This document shows, in pieces, positions 13,198 through 21,600 of a stretch of DNA of 22,956 nt. The notes beneath the pieces were generated by a model that had not been told where the DNA came from, ran no database searches, and saw nothing but the letters and a program-made list of their open reading frames with translations. The position numbers and the translations under genes are program-made. Numbering within the stretch: position 1 is the stretch's first letter; each line of letters starts with the position of its first letter. The stretch comes from Candidatus Woesearchaeota archaeon (GTDB lineage: Archaea; Nanobdellota; Nanobdellia; Woesearchaeales; JACPBV01), in NCBI GenBank assembly GCA_019323195.1, contig JAHWHQ010000033.1:1-22956 (forward strand), written 5' to 3'.

Positions 13198-14400
13198 TTA
13201 TGATTTATTAGGCACAAACATAAGGAATATAAAGCCTAGGGCGAAGAATGACAATAGGACTATCAGGGCAGCCTGGTAGCTGGCCCTGACAACGATAAAG
13301 CCGAATATTATGGGGCCTAAGACGCCTGAGAACTTCTCTGTCATTCCCTGAAAACCGAAAAGCTGGGCTATCTTGTTCTTTGGGGAGAGCTTTACGAGCA
13401 TAGGCCGTGTAACTGTCCAGACAGCGCCAAGGGCTACCCCGCCCATGCAGCCTGCGATGATAAATGTAGCAAGGTTGGATACCCTGATAAGCAGCAGGAT
13501 GATAAAGGCCCAGATTATTAACAGCAGCATCAAGGTCTTTTTCGGCTTTATCCTGTCTGATATCTTGCCGAAGATTAAGGAGCCTATTATGGCTGCAAGC
13601 GCAAATAAGGCATAGAAATAGAGAAAATTTATCAGGGGCAGTTTAATCTGCTCTCTTGCATAGAGATAGAGGAACAGGATAACAGTATTCATGCCGTCTG
13701 TATAGAGGAAGGAGGCTATCAGGAAAGGCAGAACACCTTCATATCTGGGCAGTTTTTTTATGGTGTCTTTTATCTGAAGGAATGCTTTTTTGAGGTTTTT
13801 TCCTAGGCTGGTTCCGTTCTTTTTGGTCCTGTCCTTTACAAGGGTGAATGTTATTAATGAGAATGAGAGGAAGAATAAGGCAGTGGCAGGGAAGATGGCT
13901 TTTATGCCTGCTAGTGAGTTCCAGCCGTATATGCTAAGGATGGCATAGGCCATGCCGAGGCTTAGTATAGCACCTACATAGCCCAATGCAACACCATAGC
14001 CTGAGATCTTTCCCCGGTTTTTGCTGGTCGAGATGTCCACCAGTTTGGCGTCATAGACGTCAAGGGCCGTGTGGTAGCTTAGCATAGCAATCAGGGCAAA
14101 TATTAATGCCAGGTAGAGAGGCATGTAAGCTGTCAATGCAGTGAATGTGACGCAGATAAGGGTGAAGAAGATTATGTACTTCATCCTCCTTCCTGTTATG
14201 TCAGACAGAGCGCCAACAAAAGGGACAAACATTCCTGCCAGGAACATCGAGATTCCGGAAACAAGCCCTATCTGGAACTCGTTTCCTCCAAGGTAAACCT
14301 TGATAAGAAGAGGGAAGAAGAAGGTTATGAATAAGGCTGAGAAGGCTGTATTTGCCAGGTCATATACAGACCAGCCAAATATCTCTTTTTTTAGAGTAAT
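13198..14400 (-). CDS. UMF1-type MFS transporter, apparent ATT start
   Basis: A twelve-helix major facilitator. The first ATG (14247) would lose the first helix. In the same frame upstream, between an in-frame TGA and that ATG, the sequence reads KKEIFGWSVYDLANTAFSAL and on into a hydrophobic helix: the family-typical UMF1/Atg22-like N-terminus (GW-x-x-YD-x-AN-x-AF). No ATG, GTG or TTG lies in this part, so I place the start at ATT 14398-14400, giving 400 aa beginning MTLKKEIFGW. It overlaps the last codons of the acyltransferase fusion by 10 bp, implying translational coupling. Also visible are GALSDITGRRMKYI (loop 2-3 motif) and FLIASFLYTDGMNT. The substrate is unknown; its neighbour suggests a lipid or lipid precursor. 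Confidence 0.88.
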   Translation of the reverse strand: MTLKKEIFGWSVYDLANTAFSALFITFFFPLLIKVYLGGNEFQIGLVSGISMFLAGMFVPFVGALSDITGRRMKYIIFFTLICVTFTALTAYMPLYLALIFALIAMLSYHTALDVYDAKLVDISTSKNRGKISGYGVALGYVGAILSLGMAYAILSIYGWNSLAGIKAIFPATALFFLSFSLITFTLVKDRTKKNGTSLGKNLKKAFLQIKDTIKKLPRYEGVLPFLIASFLYTDGMNTVILFLYLYAREQIKLPLINFLYFYALFALAAIIGSLIFGKISDRIKPKKTLMLLLIIWAFIILLLIRVSNLATFIIAGCMGGVALGAVWTVTRPMLVKLSPKNKIAQLFGFQGMTEKFSGVLGPIIFGFIVVRASYQAALIVLLSFFALGFIFLMFVPNKS

Positions 14401-16856
14401 TTTATCTCATCCTCTATTTTTTTGGTTATATCTGTAAATATTTCATTACTGAAATATAAAGCTTTCCCAAATCTCAGGCTTACCTTGCCCCTTTTTTTGG
14501 GGAAATTTGAGCCTGGCGGGAGTATCTCTGAAAGGCCTTCTATCCTGATAGGGACGACAGGGACTTTCATGTTGGATGCTATCATGCCTATGCCGGGCTT
14601 GAGGGGGTTCATCTTTCCTGTCTTGGTCCTTTGGCCTTCAGGGAATATAAGGATATTAGAGTTCCTGTCTATAAGCTCTCCTGTGTATTTTATGCTTCTC
14701 ATAAAGCCTTTTTTCTGTGAAAACATGTAGAGGTTAAGGAAGACCGTTCCGAGGTTGTATAGTATTGTCCTCGGCCTTTTATCTTCCCGGAAGAAGAATT
14801 CCTCTAATGCGGCTGTAGATATGTTGACCTTGATCCTGAACGGAAGCTCGGACAGTATTACCGGACTGTCAAGATGCGACGTGTGGTTGGAGACGAATAT
14901 TGCCGGACCTTTGAGGCATTTCAGGTTCTCTTTCCCTTTTGTCTCTATTCTGCAGAATAATCTTGTTAAGGGGAATAGGAGAAGGACCTGCATTATGTAG
15001 CGTATCATCCTTACCGGCATGCCTAATGTCCATCTCCTGAAGTAAGATGCTCTCGAGGCCTTTTTCCTTATTATGTCCCTCAGCTGCTTTACAGTTGTCT
15101 TTTCTGTTATCAGCTCATCCTCGATGTCAATGTTGAATTCCTGCTCAATCGCTGAAACAAGCTCTATCATCTCCAGGGAGCTCAGGTTAAGGTCATATGC
15201 CAGCTGTGAATTCGGCCTTATTCCTTTAGGGCTTATCTCCTTTATTTTTGAGATTATGGAGCACAGCTTATCCTCTGCTGTGATGGGCTTTTCCCCCTCT
15301 TTTAATCCCTGTTTTTTCAGCACATCTAAGACAGCTCTCTTTTTTATCTTCATCGTTGATGTCCTGGGGAAATCCTCCATGCTCCAGACTGTAAAGCCCT
15401 GTATATGCTGGTAAGGGGAAAGCCTGGAGTTTGCTGACTTTATGGTATTCTTTGCCTTGTTCCTGAAGCCGTCTTTTAGGAGAAGAACAGCATGGACCTC
15501 TTCCCTGCCCTTTTTTTCCATCCCTACAACGCAGCTTTCCTTGACACCTTTTATCCTGTTCAAAACCTTTTCTATGTCCTCTGGGTAGACATTGATGCCC
15601 TCTGGTGTCACTATCATGTCCTTTTTCCTTCCCCTGAGAAAAAGAAAACCGTCCTTGTCAAGGTGTCCTATGTCGCCTGTACGCATCCAGCCTTTTGTAA
15701 AGGGATTTTCCTTCTTGTTTTTGTAATAGCCAGGGGTTATGCTGCTTCCTTTGACCATTATCTCATCATCTTTGCCGAGCCTTACGCTGACGCCGGGAAG
15801 AACCTTCCCTACAGAGCCAGCCCTCCTTTCATAGGGGGAGTTGCATGATATTACAGGGGATGCCTCTGTCATGCCATAGCCCTGTACTATCTTAAAGCCC
15901 ATAAGTTCCCAGAACTCTTCAAGCTCCCTGTCAAGGGTAGAGCCTCCTGCGATGAAAAACCTTAGATAAGGAAATTGCCTGTGGATCTTGAGGAAAAGAG
16001 GTTTCCTGAACCTGAAGTTTATTTTTTTTGCCAGCCTTAACAATAGGTTAAAAGGCTTTTCTTTCTTTTGCTCATGTACAGATGACATGACCTTGTTCCT
16101 CAGGGATTCAAGCAGCCTTGGAACTATCACTATATTTGTTACCTTAAGCTGAAGAGCATCAAGTATCGTCGAGGGCCTTAGCGATGATATATAGACAATA
16201 GAGGAGCCTGAATTCAGAGGAGAAAAAAATCCTACTGTCTGCTCAAAAAGATGGCTTAAAGGAAGCAGCGAGAGAAACCTGTAGCTCTTGTCAAGCTTAA
16301 ATACCTTTTCAAGCGAGCTTAGGTTTGATGTTATGTTATTGTGGGTAAGTATTACGCCTTTGGGGATGCCTGTTGTTCCTGAGGTATAGACTATCTCCAC
16401 TATATGGCTTTTATCTATCTTTGTCTTTTTTGCTGTAGGGGCTATGTCCCTTAATGAATATTCAAGGTCCTCAAGATAAAAGAATCCTGCTGAGGATTTT
16501 AATCCAGATAAATCCTTTGCCTTGTACCTTGTTGTTATGAATATCTTCGGCTTTGTCTGCTGCACTATCTTTTCAATAAAGTCGTTGGCAGACCTTATGT
16601 CTATGGGGACAAGGATGGCGCCTTTCAGCACAGCGCCAAGAAATGCTATAGCATATTCAGGAGAATTCTGGCCAAGTACAGCTATGCAGTCGCCTTTCTT
16701 TACATCATTTTTCTCAAGGAATGCTGCGAACCTTTTTATATGATCGTGAAGCTTTGAATAAGACCAATAGAATGTCCTGAACTCTGTCCTGTTTATCAAT
16801 GCTGTATTATTGCCGTATTCCTTGAGCTTGTCTATAAGCCCGAGCAGGGTTTGCAT
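14391..16856 (-). CDS. Acyl-activating enzyme, ACP and PlsC acyltransferase fusion
   Basis: An 821-aa, three-part enzyme. Residues 1-510 are an AMP-dependent acyl-CoA/ACP synthetase: P-loop YTSGTTGIPKG (157-167), YGMTEASP (327-334), GWMRTGDIGHLDKDGFLFLRG (389-409), and A10 Lys503 in PRTSTMK. Residues about 525-600 are an acyl carrier protein with Ser560 in LNLSSLE as the likely phosphopantetheine site. Residues about 625-821 are a PlsC-like acyltransferase with NHTSHLD (H658, D663) and FPEG (738-741). In effect it can load an acyl group onto its own ACP and pass it to a lysolipid or glycerol phosphate. A TATA-like TATATAAATA (16881-16890) lies ~29 bp ahead of the ATG. The order differs from E. 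coli Aas, where PlsC comes first. A downstream MFS gene overlaps its end. Confidence 0.93.
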   Translation of the reverse strand: MQTLLGLIDKLKEYGNNTALINRTEFRTFYWSYSKLHDHIKRFAAFLEKNDVKKGDCIAVLGQNSPEYAIAFLGAVLKGAILVPIDIRSANDFIEKIVQQTKPKIFITTRYKAKDLSGLKSSAGFFYLEDLEYSLRDIAPTAKKTKIDKSHIVEIVYTSGTTGIPKGVILTHNNITSNLSSLEKVFKLDKSYRFLSLLPLSHLFEQTVGFFSPLNSGSSIVYISSLRPSTILDALQLKVTNIVIVPRLLESLRNKVMSSVHEQKKEKPFNLLLRLAKKINFRFRKPLFLKIHRQFPYLRFFIAGGSTLDRELEEFWELMGFKIVQGYGMTEASPVISCNSPYERRAGSVGKVLPGVSVRLGKDDEIMVKGSSITPGYYKNKKENPFTKGWMRTGDIGHLDKDGFLFLRGRKKDMIVTPEGINVYPEDIEKVLNRIKGVKESCVVGMEKKGREEVHAVLLLKDGFRNKAKNTIKSANSRLSPYQHIQGFTVWSMEDFPRTSTMKIKKRAVLDVLKKQGLKEGEKPITAEDKLCSIISKIKEISPKGIRPNSQLAYDLNLSSLEMIELVSAIEQEFNIDIEDELITEKTTVKQLRDIIRKKASRASYFRRWTLGMPVRMIRYIMQVLLLFPLTRLFCRIETKGKENLKCLKGPAIFVSNHTSHLDSPVILSELPFRIKVNISTAALEEFFFREDKRPRTILYNLGTVFLNLYMFSQKKGFMRSIKYTGELIDRNSNILIFPEGQRTKTGKMNPLKPGIGMIASNMKVPVVPIRIEGLSEILPPGSNFPKKRGKVSLRFGKALYFSNEIFTDITKKIEDEIKLL

Positions 16857-16880
16857 TATACGGATTTTTTGTTTTGCCTG

Positions 16881-16890
16881 TATATAAATA
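16881..16890 (-). promoter_or_regulatory. TATA-like box for the acyltransferase fusion gene
   Basis: TATATAAATA on the plus strand (TATTTATATA on the coding strand), centred about 29 bp before ATG 16856. This places transcription start at or within a few bases of the start codon. Confidence 0.55.
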
Positions 16891-16920
16891 TTGTGGAAAT
16901 TGAAATTGGTTTTAATACAA

Positions 16921-16941
16921 TAAAAATAAAAAGAAAAAATA
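16921..16941 (-). terminator. T-rich terminator after the pilin gene
   Basis: On the coding strand the pilin stop is followed by T runs (TTTTTTCTTTTTATTTTTA), the usual archaeal intrinsic terminator form, placed before the promoter of the next gene. Confidence 0.5.
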
Positions 16942-16948
16942 TAGAATT

Positions 16949-17401
16949 TTATGGCACTACTGTAGTAAGCTGCCCTGTCGTGCTCTTGGACAATCCTGCT
17001 CCTGCTGCAGCCCCTACATCATAGGTTATGGTTACTGTTCCCCTTACTTTGGTTCCGGATGTCAGGCCTGCACAGGCTAATAAGAAATCCGTCGTTCCGT
17101 CAGGTGCTATCTGCGTATCAGCTGTTGAAAATGTACACGCAGGCGCGTCTAAAGCTACAGAATCAACCCAGATGCTGTCTGTTAATATGTTCTTTACCCT
17201 TAATGTCACTCCTGTTCCTGCTACAGCATTGAATTCTTCGCAGAACATTCCTGAGCCGATCGAGATCACGCATTTCTCTCCAAGGAATTTATCCTGGCTG
17301 AATACGCCGAAATATGCAAGCGCTCCTATAGCGACCAAAACAACAAGAATAGCCCAGCCATAGGTCATCAGGAACTCCATCGCTGCCTGTCCTTTCTTCA
17401 T
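16949..17401 (-). CDS. Type IV pilin-like protein with class III signal peptide
   Basis: A 150-aa protein beginning MKKGQAAMEFLMTYGWAIL, the classic archaeal class III signal peptide. Prepilin peptidase would cut after Gly4, leaving Gln5 first with Glu9 at +5 and a hydrophobic assembly helix (about 13-33). The remaining ~115 residues form a Thr/Ser/Ala-rich beta domain with four cysteines (C42, C53, C88 and C109), able to give two disulfides. GAGGTG stands seven bases before the ATG. It follows the 315-aa surface gene and probably forms, or decorates, an external pilus together with the genes upstream. No assembly ATPase or platform gene lies in this window. Confidence 0.92.
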   Translation of the reverse strand: MKKGQAAMEFLMTYGWAILVVLVAIGALAYFGVFSQDKFLGEKCVISIGSGMFCEEFNAVAGTGVTLRVKNILTDSIWVDSVALDAPACTFSTADTQIAPDGTTDFLLACAGLTSGTKVRGTVTITYDVGAAAGAGLSKSTTGQLTTVVP

Positions 17402-17534
17402 TTAATTTCACCTCTTTCTTTTTTATCGTAGATTAAAAACCTACTGGAAAGGATTATGGGCGTAGCTAGTATATAAATCTTTTGTTTTTATATACTAGTA
17501 TACAAATTATGTCAATCAGAAATTCGGGCAGCTA
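17402..17534 (-). promoter_or_regulatory. Pilin promoter with 12-bp palindrome
   Basis: Two TATA-like boxes lie on the coding strand: TATATAAAAAC (complement of about 17484-17494) and GATTTATATAC (complement of about 17469-17479). The second would give a ~48-nt leader ending in GAGGTG. Immediately upstream is the perfect palindrome TATACTAGTATA (17491-17502), a candidate regulator site that overlaps the first box. This suggests the pilin is transcribed separately from the upstream genes. Confidence 0.5.
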
Positions 17535-18482
17535 TTAAGGGATATAGGACAGGCCGGTTACATTATATCCTGCCCTGTGCGCATTATCCAGCATAAACCA
17601 GCTTGGCGTGAAGTTTACCCTATAAGGTCCGTCAACACCGTCCCAGTAGCAGTAATCCACGATAGAGTTTCCAATATCTATCTCTAATCCCAGGTCGCTT
17701 AATTTTTTCAGGTTTACCAGGCTTTCTATGCCGTTAGGGGAAGCGCCGAGGTCATTCTCAAACCTCATAAGAAAATCAGGGGCATTAGTATTAGGCTTGT
17801 AATAGGACTCATCCACCTCTTTTAGCAGCCTGCTTACGTTCCATCCATCCCCGCTCACATAGGTATAGTTTCCCAGGAAGGGGGTCTTGTTGATAAGGTT
17901 TGTTGTCCTGCCATAGGTATAGACTATATACAGGGGGTCCTCGAAGCCTATGATGCTTATAGAGGCATTTATTGTCTCGTTCATGTCCCATGATGCCAGG
18001 TTTGTTATATCCCTGATGGAAAATGTAAGGTTTCCGCTGACCTTTATGTTCCATGGGTCATCCTGGGATATATATACGTCATGAAGGGTGATATTAGCCT
18101 GTATGTTGAATTTTTCAGCCTTGCCCTGGATGTTCTCTATCCAGTCAGGGAAGGTGGAAAACAGCATCAGGGTCGAGTTCGTGTTGTTTATGGTGCCGTT
18201 CAGGACAGCCTCCCTGAAGCTTTTTTCGATGTCGTCCAGGAACTCACCTTCCTGTATGATATGCCCCTCTAATGCCATCAGGGCCCTGAAGGATGATATG
18301 TATAATCCCCTTGATGTGTCACGCTTAAGGTCTTTTATGAAATCGTTCATCGACTCAACCCTCATCTCGATAGCGACCATCCTTTCTCCAAATCTTCTGT
18401 ATCCGGGAACCATGAAGATAAAGACAAATATGATTAGGAAGGCTGTTGTCATCAGTGTGAAAAACATCCCTTTTTTGTTCAT
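17535..18482 (-). CDS. Secreted or membrane-anchored surface protein, pilin-like N-terminus
   Basis: A 315-aa protein. MNKKGMFFTLMTTAFLIIFV shows a short basic start, a Gly, then a long hydrophobic helix (about 6-25), like prepilins but without the usual Glu at +5. A helical stretch follows (about 35-100). Then comes an extracellular-looking beta-rich region with many N-x-S/T sites (for example NGTINNTNST, NITL, NLTF, NETINAS, NKT, NYT, NVS, NFT, NVT), suggesting heavy N-glycosylation. No family is recognised beyond the archaeal class of single-anchor surface proteins often found beside pilins and VWA proteins. It lies between the VWA gene and the pilin on the same strand, with repeat units just upstream. 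Confidence 0.8.
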   Translation of the reverse strand: MNKKGMFFTLMTTAFLIIFVFIFMVPGYRRFGERMVAIEMRVESMNDFIKDLKRDTSRGLYISSFRALMALEGHIIQEGEFLDDIEKSFREAVLNGTINNTNSTLMLFSTFPDWIENIQGKAEKFNIQANITLHDVYISQDDPWNIKVSGNLTFSIRDITNLASWDMNETINASISIIGFEDPLYIVYTYGRTTNLINKTPFLGNYTYVSGDGWNVSRLLKEVDESYYKPNTNAPDFLMRFENDLGASPNGIESLVNLKKLSDLGLEIDIGNSIVDYCYWDGVDGPYRVNFTPSWFMLDNAHRAGYNVTGLSYIP

Positions 18483-18506
18483 AGCATGTAAAATCTTCTC
18501 ATTTTT

Positions 18507-18548
18507 TTAGTTGTGTGCAAAGCACTTACTGTCTGCTGGGAGGGATAC
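18507..18548. repeat. Surface-locus repeat, copy D
   Basis: Begins with the exact 10-mer TTAGTTGTGT (plus strand, 18507-18516), then an 18-nt variable part and GCTGGGAGGGATA. The variable part holds a GTGC/GCAC hairpin. It lies 24 bp before the start of the 315-aa gene and abuts copy C. It is the most divergent 3' half of the four copies. Confidence 0.55.
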
Positions 18549-18552
18549 TCAC

Positions 18553-18590
18553 TTAGTTGTGTAGCAGCCGCATAATCTGTTGGGGCGGGC
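18553..18590. repeat. Surface-locus repeat, copy C
   Basis: TTAGTTGTGT (18553-18562), 16 nt, then GTTGGGGCGGGC. It matches copies A and B (GTTGGGGGTAGGACA and GTTAGGGGTGGGACA) in both conserved blocks. Spacing to copy D is 46 bp. Confidence 0.6.
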
Positions 18591-18599
18591 CGCCGATTT

Positions 18600-18622
18600 T
18601 AAATTTTGTTAAGCAAAATTTA
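18600..18622. terminator. 9-bp hairpin in the VWA/315-aa intergenic region
   Basis: TAAATTTTG (18600-18608) pairs with CAAAATTTA (18614-18622) around a 5-nt loop. It is one of two hairpins after the VWA stop and may help end or process the VWA transcript. Confidence 0.4.
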
Positions 18623-18662
18623 TGGCTTTTTTCTTAGTTCTGTTCCGGTGGGGAGGATAAAT

Positions 18663-18689
18663 AATAAAATTCCCGTAGGGAATTTTATT
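18663..18689 (-). terminator. 12-bp hairpin overlapping the VWA stop codon
   Basis: AATAAAATTCCC (18663-18674) and GGGAATTTTATT (18678-18689) are exact reverse complements around a 3-nt loop. The stem includes the VWA stop codon (18685-18687). The position fits a terminator or 3'-end protecting stem. Confidence 0.55.
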
Positions 18690-21600
18690 TCCATACCCTC
18701 ACCTCAGCCTTTATAGGCCCCCACATGAAGGGTATCCTGCCTATCGAATATATCTCAATGTCAAGGTCTCCAGGGCCGAATTTTACGAATAACCTGCCGT
18801 CATCGTCGAAATCCAGCTGCTGGAATAATCTGCATATCACATTGTCGACAGCATCATCATAGTAGTCGTCGCAGTCAGTGGTCTCGTCAAAGGTGCATTC
18901 ATCAGCCCCTGCATATGATGAGGGGACAGGTATCTCTGAATCTGTGCCGTCTTCAAACTCCACATCCCAGACGCACCCTTCAGCCCTTTCAAAGACGCCG
19001 GTATAGTTTATGTCTATCCCTACGCCGATAGTATAAATGGCGCGGTCATCAGGGGAGCCGCCGCTTGAATTTAGGGAGTCAGCTGCTGTCCTTACAAGTA
19101 CGGTATTGTTCCTTCCTTTCAGTATGAGGTCTGCAGGTATGTTTATCATGTAAGGGTCTCCCAGGTTCAGGTAATCATCGCTGAATTCTGACAGGTTATA
19201 GAAAGTGACCCATTCCTCACCAGCATCTTTTATCGATGCCTGGGAGCTCCAAAGGTCGCCTGAATAAGAGGTTAGCTTTGCATCATAGACAACAACATTT
19301 TCAGGCACATAAAAAGAGCCTTCTGTCAGGGTATTGCCGAACCTTCCGCTTTCTATCGTTATGGGGATAAGGCCGTAGGTCGGAAGCCCGGAGGAAGGTG
19401 TGTACTTCAGTTCTATGTAGGAATCAGGGTAAAGCGTGGAAGGTGATATGCCTCCTATTCCGCTGACGTTTATGAACTGGGCCTGGTAGGTTGCGCTTAG
19501 TATGTTCTCTGCTATCTTGCTGTATATGTCCTTGAGCTCACTTGCGTCAGAGCTCGCATAATAAGAGCCGTTGCCGCAGTCTGCAATGCCCTGAAGGGTC
19601 CTGTTGGCATTATGGCACTCATCAACCGGCCCGAAGCCGATAGAGTATACAGTGGTGTTAAGCTCTGTGTGGGCCCTGCATGAGGAGCAGATAGCGTCGT
19701 TTATCGCAGTATCGCACTGCGTCCCGTAGCAGTCAGAAGATAGTCCGCTGCAGTCATAGGAGCCGCTTGTTGCGGTACAGGAGCCTGAGCAGCCAGCTCC
19801 GCAGCCGCCGCAATGATACCCGGTTATCCCGTCGCTCATCACGATGATATACCTCTGCCTTGAGCTGTTCACTTCGAGCTGAAGGTCAAACTTGGCAGAT
19901 CTGGAGTCATTGTTGTACAGCTTTACTGCAAGGACATTCTCGCCTGTCCTTAGGTAGGAGAGGTTGATCCTGCTGTACCTGTTCCAGTATTCTGCATTAT
20001 GGCTTGTTTCTTCATTGTCGATAAGGTGGCTGTTTAGGTATACCTCTGCCCTGTCATCAGAGAGGACATACAGGTCGATGCCATGGAAGACCTCTTTGTC
20101 ATCCACAGTAAAATGCTTCCTGAAATAATAGCTCCCGTTTATCATGGTCGTATAGTGCTGCACAAAATCGATGCTTACGTTAGAGGCCTTGGCCTCTCCT
20201 GCTGCAAGCCCTATCATCATATTATCCTCTTCTGAGATATAGTCCAGCGGGTCTGCCTTGGAGCAGCTGAACGAGTTCCATGCGCCTGCAGCCACCTCTG
20301 CAGAATCACAGCCGTCGGATTCCCATTCCCCTCTGTTGAAGTTGTAGATCTTCATGGAATAGTTTGCAGATATGTTTGACATGAATTTGATCATCGAGCT
20401 TACACCGTTGAACGGATCAGAATACGATACTGCAGTGCTGTTTACCCATATCTCCGGAGGCTGGAGCGATGGCGCTTCTTTAACATCAACTTCGTCAACA
20501 TAGAACCTTTCATCATCCCAGCTAGACCTTGCCCCGAAGCGTATTATGAAATTGCTGACTTTATTGTATGAGGAAAGGTCAAATTCCGCGTACTGGTAGA
20601 CATGGCCGGAATCGAATGAGTTATATGTTGCCAGGGTATGCCACGCGCCGTCCCATACCCTTACGTTTGCATACTCGAAAAAATCAAAGGAATTCGGGCC
20701 TAGCCTCCACCAATAAGAAAGCACAGGGCTTGAATATGATGAAAGGTCTATTGTTGTCTCGGCATAGCCGTAGGAGTCCATGTCCCTGAAGACAAGGACA
20801 TCAGTACCGCTGTATGCGTAGTATCCTGCATTATTGGCCATTATGAAGACCTCTTCACCTGTATCATCCACGTACCAGTAGCCAGGCTCTACATTGATGT
20901 CGTTGCCGTCGATCTGGTGCGCGCCATCACCGTAATAATCCTCAAAACCGTCATACAGGATTTCTGTAACTCCTGCATCAGGCCTGTATGTTATCTCGAA
21001 TGAGCTGCTGTCCATAAGATACGTGTCTGATAAGCCGCCGCCCGCGACGCTGTAGTTTATCAGGAAATAATCAGATGAATTGTAGCTCGTATTCCCTGAA
21101 ACTATTGAGTTGATGCTTATAGCTGAATCAACATAAGGGCTGTAGGCGGATTTTTCAAAGCCAAGGATTGAGTGGCTGCTGTTCCAGCTGGAGTCATTGT
21201 ATGATATGCCTGTCCAGTTATTCCCGCTTTCATCTTCAGGAGGCGCGGAGAGCGGGTAAAGTGTATTATACGTCCAGATGCTGTTCCTGGGAACTAATAT
21301 GGCCATGCTGTATAATGAGGCGCTCAGCAGGTTATATGCGCGGTTTATGGCGCAGCATATGCAGGTGCTTCCAGATGGGCTGTTGGAGTAGTCGTTTACA
21401 TGGGATATGAGCTGCTCCCTTGTATAGGCCAGGTCAGGCGTGTAGGTATGCGCGCTTGAGCTGAATCCCACCAGCCCCATCCTGTTTCCTGTAGCGTTCA
21501 TGATAAGGTTGATAAACTCCTTGTCAAGGCATTTGGCGAGTGATATCCTTCTTGTGTTGGAATCATACAGCTGCGGATCCTCACAGCCCCTTATTGTGCC

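Noticed and set aside
17809..18054. 81-aa minus-strand frame within the 315-aa surface gene
   Set aside because: It is an alternate frame of a longer gene with consistent N-glycosylation sites and a membrane anchor. The peptide has no coherent features.
18507..18590. CRISPR or integron attC interpretation of the repeats
   Set aside because: There are too few copies, uneven spacing (46 and 96 bp), no matching spacers and no cas or integrase gene. The GTT/AAC core resembles attC only loosely, and the required purine/pyrimidine pattern fails.
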